From the NCBI GenBank assembly GCA_018714245.1, contig DVNQ01000043.1, positions 1 to 64,000 of the forward strand: a stretch of DNA of 64,000 nucleotides, written 5' to 3'. Origin of the DNA: Candidatus Avilachnospira avicola (GTDB taxonomy: Bacteria; Bacillota; Clostridia; Lachnospirales; Lachnospiraceae). The notes below the pieces were generated by a model. It ran no database searches. It saw only the letters and a program-made list of their open reading frames with translations, and was not told the origin of the DNA. Shown here piece by piece: positions 32,773 through 42,653 of the stretch (position 1 is its first letter; every line of letters begins with the position of its first letter). Position numbers and translations under genes: made by a program.

Positions 32773-32803
32773 AAAAATGGGGGCCGGAAATCCGACCCCC
32801 ATC
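32773..32803 (-). terminator. Rho-independent terminator downstream of the ABC importer operon
   Basis: Minus strand TGGGGGTCGGATTTCCGGCCCCCATTTTTA. Confidence 0.8.
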
Positions 32804-32890
32804 ATTTGATTTGTAAAAGCTTCCTTGATCTATCGGGATAAGATTGCTCTTTTACCTTATATTCTTTTGTCAAGGGATCAAAACCCGGGC

Positions 32891-33811
32891 TTATTTAGCC
32901 TTTACCTTCTTCTTTCTGGTTCCGCTCATTCCGGCGAAGCACAGACCGATGATGGTGATGATATAAGGTATCATGGAAGCGAACTGGTAAGGAAGCCTGA
33001 AGCCCTGAGCTATGTTTGCAAGGGCGTCAGCGGCTCCGAATACCAGGGCAAACAGGGCGGCTCCGATGGGATGGCCCGATGCCAGGTTGCAGGCAGCTAT
33101 ACCTATGAATCCACGTCCGGAAACCATGTCCTTTGTGAAGTAAGGTATGTATGCCATTGACATGAAAATGCCTCCGAAGGAAGCAAGCAGTCCGGATATC
33201 AGAAGGGCGATGAACTTTGTCCTGTTGACATTGATACCTACGGATACTGCAGCTGAAGGATCCTCACCAACGGATCTGATCCTCAGTCCAAGAGGTGTCT
33301 TGAATATGAATATGAACACCAGTATCGTGCATATGATGGCTACATATGTCAGTACGTTCTGATCTCCTATGAGTGCTCCGATAACGGGTACATTCTCAAG
33401 GAACTCAAGATGAATGTTGGGGAATGCATAGCTCGTAACCGAGGTGGTATCGGACTTACGTCCAAGAAGCATATACATAAGGTATATGGTACCACAGCTT
33501 CCCAACGTATTAAGCGCCAGACCTATAAGCATTGCATCCGTATCCAGATAAAGCACGAAATATGCAAATATCAGTGCTATGATCATTCCGGCTATGATGC
33601 CTACCAGTGCTCCTAAAAGTACTGATCCGGTAAAAGCACTGCCGAGGGCTCCGCCAAGTGCAGCAAAGAGCATCATTCCTTCATAGGCGATACAAAGGAT
33701 ATCTGCCTTACGGCCTAAGCATGCCGCCATGGCTACAAACACCAGAGGAGTAGCCATGCGGACGGCTGAGCTTAAAAAGTTCGCGGATAAAATCGCATCA
33801 ATTATACTCAT
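32891..33811 (-). CDS. Nucleoside-type ABC transporter permease (BMP-associated)
   Basis: Polytopic; MATPLVFVAMAACLGRKADILCIAYEGMM, FLISGLLASFGGIFMSM-like region; adjacent to BMP and ATPase. Confidence 0.9.
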   Translation of the reverse strand: MSIIDAILSANFLSSAVRMATPLVFVAMAACLGRKADILCIAYEGMMLFAALGGALGSAFTGSVLLGALVGIIAGMIIALIFAYFVLYLDTDAMLIGLALNTLGSCGTIYLMYMLLGRKSDTTSVTSYAFPNIHLEFLENVPVIGALIGDQNVLTYVAIICTILVFIFIFKTPLGLRIRSVGEDPSAAVSVGINVNRTKFIALLISGLLASFGGIFMSMAYIPYFTKDMVSGRGFIGIAACNLASGHPIGAALFALVFGAADALANIAQGFRLPYQFASMIPYIITIIGLCFAGMSGTRKKKVKAK

Positions 33812-34920
33812 CCTTCTACCTCCTCATGATTTTCCATGCTCTCCATCTGCTTTCTGGCATTCTTTACTATCGCCTTCTTCTCGAAGCTATAGAGCAGTCC
33901 GCGGGCAGCTATCATAACGATGATTACCTGCTGAGCGATCTCTACGATCTCTACAGGTACTACGGAAGTTATGTTAAGTACATCCGCAGATGTTCTGATA
34001 TATGCCAGGAACGCTGAAGCCGCAAGTGCACCGATGGGGTTGTTTCTTGCAAGGGTCGCAACCATGATTCCATCCCATCCATACTGAGGGGATGCTACCC
34101 AGTTAAGCCTTGCATAGTAGCCGCTGACCTCAGTTGCTCCTCCGACACCTGTCAGAAAGCCTGCAACGATGGAAGAAAGGAGGATGACTTTCGCTACCTT
34201 TATTCCTGAGAAGTGTGCAAACCTTGAGTTGGCGCCGACTGTACGGCACTGGTATCCGAAGGTGGTCTTGAAAAGTATGAACCAGGTAAGTGCAACAGCA
34301 GCCAGGGCAATGAATATACCTACATGGAACTGTCCGCCGCCAAGGCTCACCTTAGCAAGCTTTGCGCTGTCGGCTACAAGATAAGTTGCCTCATATCCTG
34401 CTCCGGGATCACGGAAGGGACCCGTAACAAGATAGTTTGCAAAGAATGTACATACATAGTTCAGCATCAGGGATGATACGACTATGTTTGCATTGAACTT
34501 GACCTGAAGGATGGCAGGGATCAGAAGCACTGCCGCTGCTGAAACCGCACCCGTAAGGGCCATGATCACAAAATGGATAACAGGAGGCATGCCCTGAGCC
34601 GCACCTACTGCTGCAGCCATAACCGCTGCCACATAGAATGCTCCTTCAACCGCCAGGTTCGATACGCCTGACTGGAACAGGAGGCAGATCGCGCAGCTGG
34701 TGAATATTATAGGGCACATCTTGATGATGAATGTGGTGAATCTGCTGAGGCTGGAAACCGGAGCAGTAATGAATGTTATGACATCATTTGCAAGGTTCTC
34801 CGAGCTCAGCGCAATCATTATAAAGCAGAATACGAGTGCCACTGCTACGGAAATAAGGGTCCTTATGACAGAAAACCTTTTCTCTATCTGTTCCGCTGTG
34901 AGATAAGTCTTCTTATTCAT
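33808..34920 (-). CDS. Nucleoside-type ABC transporter permease (BMP-associated)
   Basis: Polytopic; GVSNLAVEGAFYVAAVMAA, GVGGATEVSGYYARLNWVASPQYGWDGIMVATLARNNPIGA. Confidence 0.9.
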   Translation of the reverse strand: MNKKTYLTAEQIEKRFSVIRTLISVAVALVFCFIMIALSSENLANDVITFITAPVSSLSRFTTFIIKMCPIIFTSCAICLLFQSGVSNLAVEGAFYVAAVMAAAVGAAQGMPPVIHFVIMALTGAVSAAAVLLIPAILQVKFNANIVVSSLMLNYVCTFFANYLVTGPFRDPGAGYEATYLVADSAKLAKVSLGGGQFHVGIFIALAAVALTWFILFKTTFGYQCRTVGANSRFAHFSGIKVAKVILLSSIVAGFLTGVGGATEVSGYYARLNWVASPQYGWDGIMVATLARNNPIGALAASAFLAYIRTSADVLNITSVVPVEIVEIAQQVIIVMIAARGLLYSFEKKAIVKNARKQMESMENHEEVEG

Positions 34921-36499
34921 GAACTACACCTCCTATCTCCGCATCATCCTGTTTCTTTATACCAAGCATGTACTCTCCGAGTACCTCAGGGGTGATGCCC
35001 GTAAGGTCAGGGAAGTATGCCACTATCTTTCCTTCAAACATAACTACTATACTGTCACTGACATTTATCAGCTCGTTAAGGTCTGCTGAGAACAGGAGCA
35101 CTGCGGTGTCCTTTTCATCTCTCAGTTCAACAATCTTACGACGGATGAGGTCAGTAGCTCCTACGTCTATACCTCTGGTAGGGTGAGCTACCACAAGGAG
35201 CTTAGGATCGGAAGAGAACTCTCTTGCTGCAACGACCTTCTGTACGTTACCGCCTGAAAGAGTCTTGATAGGCGCCTCAGGTCCGTCACACTTTACAACG
35301 AACTCCTTGATGAGTCTCTTTGCCTCATCTCTGATATATGCCTTGTTCTGAACACCGTTCTTCTGGTATTCAGGCTTATAATATCTCTCAGAGATCATGT
35401 TCTCCTCTATGGACTGATTTGAAGAAACTCCATAGATCATACGGTCCTCATGGACCATGGATACCTTTCTCTTTCTGATACTATCTATGCTGCAGCCTGC
35501 AATGCTCTTTCCTTCGATCTCTATGGTACCCTTCTCTATGGGAAGAAGTCCGCATATGGTCTCGGAAAGCTCAGACTGTCCGTTACCTTCTACTCCGGCA
35601 ACGCCAAGGATCTCTCCGGCTCTTACGTCAAAGGAAATGCCGTCAATGGCCTTGACTCCGAATTTGTTTGTGTGTACAAGATCTCTCACCTTAAGGACTG
35701 TCTGCTTGGGCTCTGCCTTCTTCTTCTCTATGTCGAGGATGACATCCCTGCCGACCATCATCCTGGATATACCATGGATGGAAACGTCCTTAAGCTCTGC
35801 GGTACCGGTCACCTGTCCAAGTCTCAGAACGGTGATCCTGTCGCAGATCTGCTTTACCTCCTGGAGCTTATGGCTGATGAACACTATGGTATAGCCCTGG
35901 TTCTTCAGATTTATGAGCTGCTCAAAAAGCTCATCCGTCTCCTGAGGAGTAAGTACCGCCGTAGGCTCGTCAAGGATAAGTATCTTGACGCCTCTCAGAA
36001 GTACCTTAAGTATCTCAACTCTCTGCTTATAGCCTACCGAAAGATCCTTGATAAGTGCTTCAGGATCAATGGGAAGGTTGAATTTCTTGGCAGTTTGCTC
36101 GGTAAGCTCAACTGCCTTCTTATGGTCAAATAAAAATCTTGACTTTCTGGGTTCTACGCCCAGGACCATATTCTCTGCCACACTGAGGGAATCCACCAGC
36201 ATGAAGTGCTGATGCACCATTCCGATACCAAGATCTATGGCCTGAAGAGGATTCTGTATATGGACCTCCTTGCCGTTGAGCATAATCCTTCCGCTCTCAG
36301 GCTGCTCATGTCCAAACAGGACTTTCATAAGCGTCGTCTTTCCTGCACCGTTCTCCCCTACCAGTCCGTGTATCTCGCCTCTGCGCAGCTCAAGGGTAAT
36401 GTCCTTGTTGGCGACAAAACCGTTGTCGTAGATCTTGGTTATGTTTTCCATAGCCAGCACGACATCGTGGTTATTATCCATTATTTTTTCGTTTTCCAT
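34913..36499 (-). CDS. Nucleoside-type ABC transporter ATPase, two nucleotide-binding domains
   Basis: GLVGENGAGKTTLMKVLFG, DLSVGYKQRVEILKVLLRG, LILDEPTAVLTPQE; second domain GVEGNGQSEL, LSGGNVQK. Confidence 0.94.
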   Translation of the reverse strand: MENEKIMDNNHDVVLAMENITKIYDNGFVANKDITLELRRGEIHGLVGENGAGKTTLMKVLFGHEQPESGRIMLNGKEVHIQNPLQAIDLGIGMVHQHFMLVDSLSVAENMVLGVEPRKSRFLFDHKKAVELTEQTAKKFNLPIDPEALIKDLSVGYKQRVEILKVLLRGVKILILDEPTAVLTPQETDELFEQLINLKNQGYTIVFISHKLQEVKQICDRITVLRLGQVTGTAELKDVSIHGISRMMVGRDVILDIEKKKAEPKQTVLKVRDLVHTNKFGVKAIDGISFDVRAGEILGVAGVEGNGQSELSETICGLLPIEKGTIEIEGKSIAGCSIDSIRKRKVSMVHEDRMIYGVSSNQSIEENMISERYYKPEYQKNGVQNKAYIRDEAKRLIKEFVVKCDGPEAPIKTLSGGNVQKVVAAREFSSDPKLLVVAHPTRGIDVGATDLIRRKIVELRDEKDTAVLLFSADLNELINVSDSIVVMFEGKIVAYFPDLTGITPEVLGEYMLGIKKQDDAEIGGVVHE

Positions 36500-36540
36500 A
36501 TACCCCTAACTCCAATACAGAACTGCTACTTGTTATTATG

Positions 36541-36573
36541 GGCGGGACGCCCCATAACGCGGCGTCCCGTCCC
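36541..36573 (-). repeat. Intercistronic inverted repeat between BMP gene and ABC ATPase gene
   Basis: ggcgggacgcc...ggcgtcccgtcc; strong GC hairpin. Confidence 0.6.
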
Positions 36574-36602
36574 TTACCAAATGCTATTTGATATCAATCT
36601 GA

Positions 36603-37802
36603 TCAGAAGGGAGCTGCCTCTGCCTTCTTCTCGTTTACATAATCCTCGGTAGCGCCTACAGCTGTACCAACCTCGATCTTGCCGGCCTTAAGGTCCTCAA
36701 CGATAGCCTGGAACTGCTCGTAAACCTCGGGCATTCCTTCCTTAACAATTCTGTCGAACTGAGGAGTCTCGATCATCTCAAGATATCCGGAGTCAACTCC
36801 GAAGTTAACGTTCTGACCGAACTCAAGCTCTCCGTTGTAGAATGCTACCATTGCATCATATACTGCATAGCCGAACTGCTTGATAGCCGAAGATACAACA
36901 TACTTTGCGGTCTCGGGCTGAGTCTGCTCAAGAGTTGCACCAAAGTCGGTATCAACGCCGAATGCATAATGTCCGGTCTCAGCTGCTGCCTCGCAAAGTC
37001 CGAATCCAGCGCCGCCGCAAACTGCGAAGCTTACATCTGCGCCCATGTCGTACTGGGTAAGAGCGAGCTCCTTACACTTTGCAGTGTTAGCCCAGTCACC
37101 AACGTAGGAGTAAAGAACCTCTATGCTGCTGTCAACATAGTTTACGCCATCGATGTAACCAACGAGGAAGTCGTTAACTGCGGTGTTCTCTCCGCCGCCT
37201 ACCCAACCAACTACCTTGTCTTCGTTGGTTCCTTCATATCCTGAAGTGGTCATGAGGGCTGCAAGTGCACCTGCCATGAATGCAAGGGTGTTCTGATCCA
37301 TGGTTATGCTGTAGATGTTGCTGCAGTAGGGAAGTGTATAATCAACGGAAGTATCGAAGAGTATCCACTTCTGATCCGGGAACTGCTCAGCGGTCATCTG
37401 AACATACTCAGGGATGTTGTAGTATCCGGTAACGATAACGTCATAAGCTCCGGATGCTGCGATCTCTCTCAGAGTTGTCTCATGAGCGGAGTTGTCGTTG
37501 TTGCACTCGTAGGTGTTGAGTGTGGATCCTGTCTCCTCACAGAACTTTGTAAGCTCTTCATAGATAAGGTCCTCACAGGACATGGTTCCGAGTGACTGGA
37601 TAACATACATCATGATGTTGAGGGGCTCTCCGGTAGCTTCTGCTGCCTCTCCCTCTGCTGCAGCCTCTTCTCCCTCAGCTGCTGCTTCAGTCTCAGCCGC
37701 TGCCTCAGTAGCGGCCTCAGTGGCATCTGCTCCGCCACCGCATGCTGCAAGGCTCATCACTGTCATAGAGAGAGCCAGTACCAATGATAACAGTTTTTTC
37801 AT
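36603..37802 (-). CDS. BMP family (Med/PnrA-like) nucleoside-binding lipoprotein
   Basis: Signal peptide with lipobox SLAACGGG, Ala/Glu-rich linker, VGWVGGGENTAVNDFLVGYIDGV. Confidence 0.93.
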   Translation of the reverse strand: MKKLLSLVLALSMTVMSLAACGGGADATEAATEAAAETEAAAEGEEAAAEGEAAEATGEPLNIMMYVIQSLGTMSCEDLIYEELTKFCEETGSTLNTYECNNDNSAHETTLREIAASGAYDVIVTGYYNIPEYVQMTAEQFPDQKWILFDTSVDYTLPYCSNIYSITMDQNTLAFMAGALAALMTTSGYEGTNEDKVVGWVGGGENTAVNDFLVGYIDGVNYVDSSIEVLYSYVGDWANTAKCKELALTQYDMGADVSFAVCGGAGFGLCEAAAETGHYAFGVDTDFGATLEQTQPETAKYVVSSAIKQFGYAVYDAMVAFYNGELEFGQNVNFGVDSGYLEMIETPQFDRIVKEGMPEVYEQFQAIVEDLKAGKIEVGTAVGATEDYVNEKKAEAAPF

Positions 37803-37849
37803 ATTCTTCTCCTTTTTTCTATTTTTTACGCTTGCGCGCAATTTTCATA

Positions 37850-38827
37850 TCAGTCGTAGGAAGCCATGGTCTCTATCAGAAGCTTCCTGAATCCGGGGAA
37901 GTCAAGCCTCATGCCCACATGGGTATTGGGTGCCTGTCCCCTGAACGGGGATCCTACCGGAGGATCATCCCATTTCTTGGGTGAGCCAAGATCAAAGTCC
38001 ACATCCCTCTCATTTGTCTGAAGTGTCCTCAGATCCGTTACGGTCATGCCTCTTGTAAGGCTTCCATTAAGCTCTATGTCCACATGAAGATATGCGGAAT
38101 CTACCAGCGAAGGATCTATGAGCCATGCTACAGCACATGCATCATGAAGATGGGCATCTCCGCCTCCTGCGAAGAAATCCATGAGCTCTGCCCCGAATAC
38201 TCCTGCCCTGTTTCCAAGTCCGCGGAGCTCTTCGATGAGGTCCTTGTTTACCGGACACTGACGGGTCAGGTTTACGCCTACCATATAGATCGGAATGCCG
38301 CTGTGGAATACCTTGTATGCAGCTTCCGGATCAACATATATATTGAACTCTGCCGCCGGCGTCCAGTTTCCGCAGTAAGCTCCGCCGCCCATGATGTAAA
38401 GTGCTTCCGCACGCTCTGCCACCTTGGGCTCCTTGTTTATGGCCGATGCTATGTTTGTAAGCGGTCCGGTCGCTACAAGGGTTACCCCGTCAGTATTCAT
38501 GACGGTATCTACTATGAAATCCACCCCATGCTTTGTTTCGGGCTTGCGTTTGGGCGGATCCAGCTTCGGGCCGTCCATACCGCTCTTTCCGTGAACATTG
38601 TCCGCTATTACAAGCGGCACCGTTGAAGGGCCTGCATGTCCGGGATATACGGGAACATCCGTACGTCCGATCACTTCCAGCACGGAAAGTGCGTTTCTGG
38701 TCACATTTTCAAGGTATCCGTTTCCGCCCACCGTGGTAACTCCCAGAAGATCACAGTGCTTAGCTGCCAGCATGATCGCAAACGCGTCATCATGCCCCGG
38801 ATCGCAGTCAAGAATCACCTTCTTCAA
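37850..38827 (-). CDS. Nucleoside hydrolase family protein
   Basis: VILDCDPGHDDAFAIMLA, ATGPLTNIASAI, PAAEFNIYVDPEAAYKVFHSG, LHDACAVAWLIDP. Confidence 0.95.
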   Translation of the reverse strand: MKKVILDCDPGHDDAFAIMLAAKHCDLLGVTTVGGNGYLENVTRNALSVLEVIGRTDVPVYPGHAGPSTVPLVIADNVHGKSGMDGPKLDPPKRKPETKHGVDFIVDTVMNTDGVTLVATGPLTNIASAINKEPKVAERAEALYIMGGGAYCGNWTPAAEFNIYVDPEAAYKVFHSGIPIYMVGVNLTRQCPVNKDLIEELRGLGNRAGVFGAELMDFFAGGGDAHLHDACAVAWLIDPSLVDSAYLHVDIELNGSLTRGMTVTDLRTLQTNERDVDFDLGSPKKWDDPPVGSPFRGQAPNTHVGMRLDFPGFRKLLIETMASYD

Positions 38828-38856
38828 TTCTATCGCCTCCTCCCTTAATCTTCAGA

Positions 38857-40041
38857 TCAATAATGATCCTTTGCTATGTCGAGGATCTTTAGGATATCCT
38901 CTTTATCAAGAACCTTGAAGGTTCCAATTTTATCCGTTCCGAACTCATGGCTTGCCATCTCTGCTATCTCATCCATCCGATCCACGGGCACTCCGCCCTC
39001 TGCAAAGGATGTGGGAAGCTTGAGCTCCTTGAAGAACTCCGTGGTAAGCCTGATGCCCTCAAGGGCTGCCTTTTCATCATCCGGCTCATTCACATCAAAT
39101 ACGGTTCTTGCAAACCTTGCAAATCTCCACAGATGGTCCTTGTAAACATATTCCATCCATGCAGGAGTGATGATGGTAAGGGTTATGCCATGAGGCGTAT
39201 CAAACAGTGCGCTGAGCTCATTGCCTATGTTGTGACTGGACCAGTCCTGATTCTTTCCTACGCCTATGGTATTGTTCTGAGCCACGGTACCAAGCCACAT
39301 GACCTCTGCCCTGTACCTGTACTCCTTGGGATGCTGCATGACAAGCCTTCCGAAGGTCACTATGGCTTTCATGACTCCCTCTGCCATGTAATCTATGCAG
39401 TTCAGCTCATCATCATCCGTAAAATATCTTTCCATGCTGTGTGAAAGCATGTCCGCTATGCCGCAGGCCGTTATCTTTTCAGGAAGGGTGCAGCCGAGTC
39501 CCGGATTCATGAACGCATATCTGGGCCTCAGACAGTCCGCACTTGTAAGGGCTTTTATATGCTCCTCATCATTGTTTATTACGGCAACGGCTCCTGACTC
39601 GCTTCCCGTGGCGGGAAGGGTAAGTATGACAGAAACGGGCAGGGCCTTTTCAGGCTTCTTGCCTCCCGTAAAGAACTCCCATACATCACAGTCATTTACT
39701 GCTCCGCAGGCCACGGTCTTTGCCGTATCTATGACGCTTCCGCCGCCGAGGGCAATGATCATATCTACATCATTCTTCTTGGCAAGCTCTATGCCCTCAT
39801 AGGCCTTGGTAAGCCTGGGATTCGGAACTATGCCGTCAAGTTCAAATACTTCAATTCCTCTTTCTGTCATGGACTTTTTGACCCTGTCAAGCAGCCCTGT
39901 CTCAAAGAGGAAGCTGTCGGAGCTCCTGCAGAGCAGGACCTTCTTTATACCGTCAGCCTCAAGTCTTTCCCCGACCCTGGTCTCGGCATCGTGTCCGAAT
40001 ACGAAACAGGTCGAAATGCAGATACTAAAATCATTAAGCAT
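38857..40041 (-). CDS. Iron-containing alcohol dehydrogenase (YqhD/BdhA-like)
   Basis: ALGGGSVIDTAKTVACGA, LPATGSESGAVAVI, GIADMLSHSMERYF, PHGITLTIITPAWM. Confidence 0.93.
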   Translation of the reverse strand: MLNDFSICISTCFVFGHDAETRVGERLEADGIKKVLLCRSSDSFLFETGLLDRVKKSMTERGIEVFELDGIVPNPRLTKAYEGIELAKKNDVDMIIALGGGSVIDTAKTVACGAVNDCDVWEFFTGGKKPEKALPVSVILTLPATGSESGAVAVINNDEEHIKALTSADCLRPRYAFMNPGLGCTLPEKITACGIADMLSHSMERYFTDDDELNCIDYMAEGVMKAIVTFGRLVMQHPKEYRYRAEVMWLGTVAQNNTIGVGKNQDWSSHNIGNELSALFDTPHGITLTIITPAWMEYVYKDHLWRFARFARTVFDVNEPDDEKAALEGIRLTTEFFKELKLPTSFAEGGVPVDRMDEIAEMASHEFGTDKIGTFKVLDKEDILKILDIAKDHY

Positions 40042-40703
40042 CAGAATAACCCCCTTCTGAAGCAGTCAAGCAGATCCACGGCAGTATCAAACAGACAATC
40101 CGGATGCTCCCGTTTCACCAGCTCCCTGTCACCGTCTCCATACAGTACTCCTGCAGACAGAAGTCCATTGTCTCTTGCCGCAGTGATATCCGTATAAGAA
40201 TCCCCTATATATATTGCATTGCTAATGTCAAAATACTTCACGAACTCCCGAAGGCGTATGGTCTTGCTTAAGCCATAGCTCTCATCGGTGGTTCCCTGAA
40301 ATCTGTCAAAATAGATATCCCAGCCCTTTTCCTTAAGAAGCCTGCTGAGAGAAATATGTCCCTTGTTTGAAAGCACCCCGCAGGGAATATTTTCTGCTCT
40401 GATAAACTCAAGCAGCTCTTTTATCCCTTCATACATCACGGTATTGTCAAAGCTGTTTACATACCTGTAATGCCGGTTGCAGTTTTCTTCCGCTATCCGG
40501 ATCTGCTCTTCGGATGCCCCGGGATAAAGGGCCTTGATCATCTCACCCACAGTATATGCCAGATTTCGGTCATCTCCGGCATAGTCCTCATCCAGTATAA
40601 GGCCTGCACTTTCAAAGCCGTATCTTACGGACACCCAGACATCCGAAGCCGTATATGCCAGTGTGCCGTCAAAATCAAAAAGTACTGCACTGAATCTGTA
40701 CAT
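40041..40703 (-). CDS. HAD family hydrolase (phosphoglycolate phosphatase-like)
   Basis: VLFDFDGTLAYTASDVW, GVLSNKGH, IYIGDSYTDITAARDNGL. Confidence 0.93.
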   Translation of the reverse strand: MYRFSAVLFDFDGTLAYTASDVWVSVRYGFESAGLILDEDYAGDDRNLAYTVGEMIKALYPGASEEQIRIAEENCNRHYRYVNSFDNTVMYEGIKELLEFIRAENIPCGVLSNKGHISLSRLLKEKGWDIYFDRFQGTTDESYGLSKTIRLREFVKYFDISNAIYIGDSYTDITAARDNGLLSAGVLYGDGDRELVKREHPDCLFDTAVDLLDCFRRGLF

Positions 40704-40715
40704 CTTGCTATTCCG

Positions 40716-41654
40716 TCACTGTTCTACGGGCGTAACGCATTTCTTGCACCAGATGGTCCCTGCAACTACCAGTATGGAACCGATAACCATGAACGGGGTC
40801 ACCTTGACTCCAAGAAACAGGGCACTTATCACCGTCGAAAATACCGGTATGAAGTTTGCAGCAAATACCACCAGCATCTGGTTGCCCTTCTGCATGGAGC
40901 TGTTCCAGAACAGAGTCCCCAGGAAGCTCGAGAATACTACTATGTAGATCACTTCCCCGATCTGCTGCATGTAAAAATGCTGGGGCTCATCTATGAAAAA
41001 CGTAACTGCAAATGCTATCACACCTGTTATGATCATGAAAAGTCCGGCTGCATCATAGTTTTCCTCTCCGACTATCTTGCGGTTCAGGTTGGAGTAAAAT
41101 GCCCAGGAAATACAGGATACTACCGAAAGTGCACTCGCCCAGAAACCTTCTCCGAACATGACCTTCAGGGTATTTATAAGGGAAAAGCTGTCTCCCTCAG
41201 TATTGGCCACAAGGATCCCCAGGGCACTCAGGATGATGCCTGCGGGAAACGCCTTTGATACCTTGTTTTCATCCCTGAACATGATCACGGCTACGATAAG
41301 TGTAAGCAGCGGCCACATGACTCTGATAAGTCCGCTTGTTACCACCTGTTCCCTTGTGACTGCCACGCCAACCGCCAGATTGGTAGAAAGCTTGTAGACC
41401 ACATACAGGATGCCACAGGTCAGCCAGTATCTGAGTGGAGCACGCTTGTAGCTCTCTATGCCCGTCTTTCTGATCTGATATATCGTGGAAATGATTCCTG
41501 CGCCGATGTTGGTAAGTCCTGTGGATGAAAAATTGCCAAATGTCTCAGCAAGCGACCTGCCGAAGGCATTGCTGGCTCCCCATATGAGGACTCCCAGAAA
41601 TCCCAAGAAGGTATATTTGCTTTTTTGTGAGACATTTTTATTTTCCTGTTCCAT
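40716..41654 (-). CDS. EamA/DMT family transporter
   Basis: About ten TM helices; LGFLGVLIWGASNAFGR. Confidence 0.88.
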   Translation of the reverse strand: MEQENKNVSQKSKYTFLGFLGVLIWGASNAFGRSLAETFGNFSSTGLTNIGAGIISTIYQIRKTGIESYKRAPLRYWLTCGILYVVYKLSTNLAVGVAVTREQVVTSGLIRVMWPLLTLIVAVIMFRDENKVSKAFPAGIILSALGILVANTEGDSFSLINTLKVMFGEGFWASALSVVSCISWAFYSNLNRKIVGEENYDAAGLFMIITGVIAFAVTFFIDEPQHFYMQQIGEVIYIVVFSSFLGTLFWNSSMQKGNQMLVVFAANFIPVFSTVISALFLGVKVTPFMVIGSILVVAGTIWCKKCVTPVEQ

Positions 41655-41666
41655 AAGTCCTTACCC

Positions 41667-42653
41667 TTAAAGATCAATTCCCTTTTCTTTGATAAACTCC
41701 TGAAGCTCCTCCTCATTGGGAGTCTGTCTCGCTCCTCCATGGGATATCTTATAACCTGCCACTGCATGGGCCATCATCACTGCTCTGTCCGCATCAAGGC
41801 CCTTCAGCACCCCAGCTATGAATCCTGCGTTGAAGGAATCTCCGGCTCCGGTCGTGTTGACTACCGGTACCCTGAGAGAAGCTCTTTCTATCTCTTTTCC
41901 ATCAGCTATCATGAAGGATCCTTCGCCGCCCATCCTGGCGATTACGGTCCTTCCGGGAGCCGCAAAGCTCCTTACGCTGTCCTTCCAGTCCTCGTGAGGG
42001 CTGAAGCTGTAAAACTCATCCTTGGCCGAACCCAGAAGGTAGGTAACATAAGGTATGGTCTCGAGTATTGAATCCCTTATACCCGGGTCCAGACTTCCCG
42101 GATCCTTGACCCTTGTATTGAGGTCAAATGATGTAGGAACCCCTGCTTCAAAAGCTGTTTTGAATATGAGCGGCAGTTCCCTTCTTACGCTTCCGTCAAA
42201 CATCACCGTCATGCCTGAGGCATGTACCCAGGAAGCCGTCCTTATCAGATCCAGGTCTATCTTGTCAAGGTCATAATTGACATAGGAAACGTCCGTTCTG
42301 GGAAAGGCCCAGAGTCTCCGCTCTCCTGTCTTATCTATGAAAGCAAACACATATACCGTATTGCTCTGATCATCTGTAAGCGTAAGTCTCGTATCTATGC
42401 CAAGATCCGCAAACTCCTGCCTGATGAATCTTCCTCCGAAATCCGCGCCCAGGGTCCCCATGAATGCAGTGGGGATACCGAGCTTTGAAAGGGAAACCGC
42501 AGTGTTTGCACTGGTTCCGCCTCCTCCGGTCTGCGGAATAAGTGACTCATCCCTGGGAGCACCGTCCGAACCGCCGAGTATGGCAGCAAGGGGAACGGTC
42601 ACATCCACACAGGCATCGCCTATGACTATGGCTTTATTAAATCTCTCAGGCAT
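41667..42653 (-). CDS. PfkB family carbohydrate kinase
   Basis: AIVIGDACVDVTVPL, GGGGTSANTAVSLSKLG, NTTGAGDSFNAGFIAG. Confidence 0.92.
   Translation of the reverse strand: MPERFNKAIVIGDACVDVTVPLAAILGGSDGAPRDESLIPQTGGGGTSANTAVSLSKLGIPTAFMGTLGADFGGRFIRQEFADLGIDTRLTLTDDQSNTVYVFAFIDKTGERRLWAFPRTDVSYVNYDLDKIDLDLIRTASWVHASGMTVMFDGSVRRELPLIFKTAFEAGVPTSFDLNTRVKDPGSLDPGIRDSILETIPYVTYLLGSAKDEFYSFSPHEDWKDSVRSFAAPGRTVIARMGGEGSFMIADGKEIERASLRVPVVNTTGAGDSFNAGFIAGVLKGLDADRAVMMAHAVAGYKISHGGARQTPNEEELQEFIKEKGIDL

Noticed and set aside
35450-36133. 227-aa plus-strand ORF
   Set aside because: Antisense to the ABC ATPase; no recognisable domain.
37832-37841. TTGCGCGCAA palindrome upstream of the BMP gene as a LacI-type operator
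   Set aside because: Only 10 bp, not matching the stronger palindrome at 44387-44408, and could be chance.
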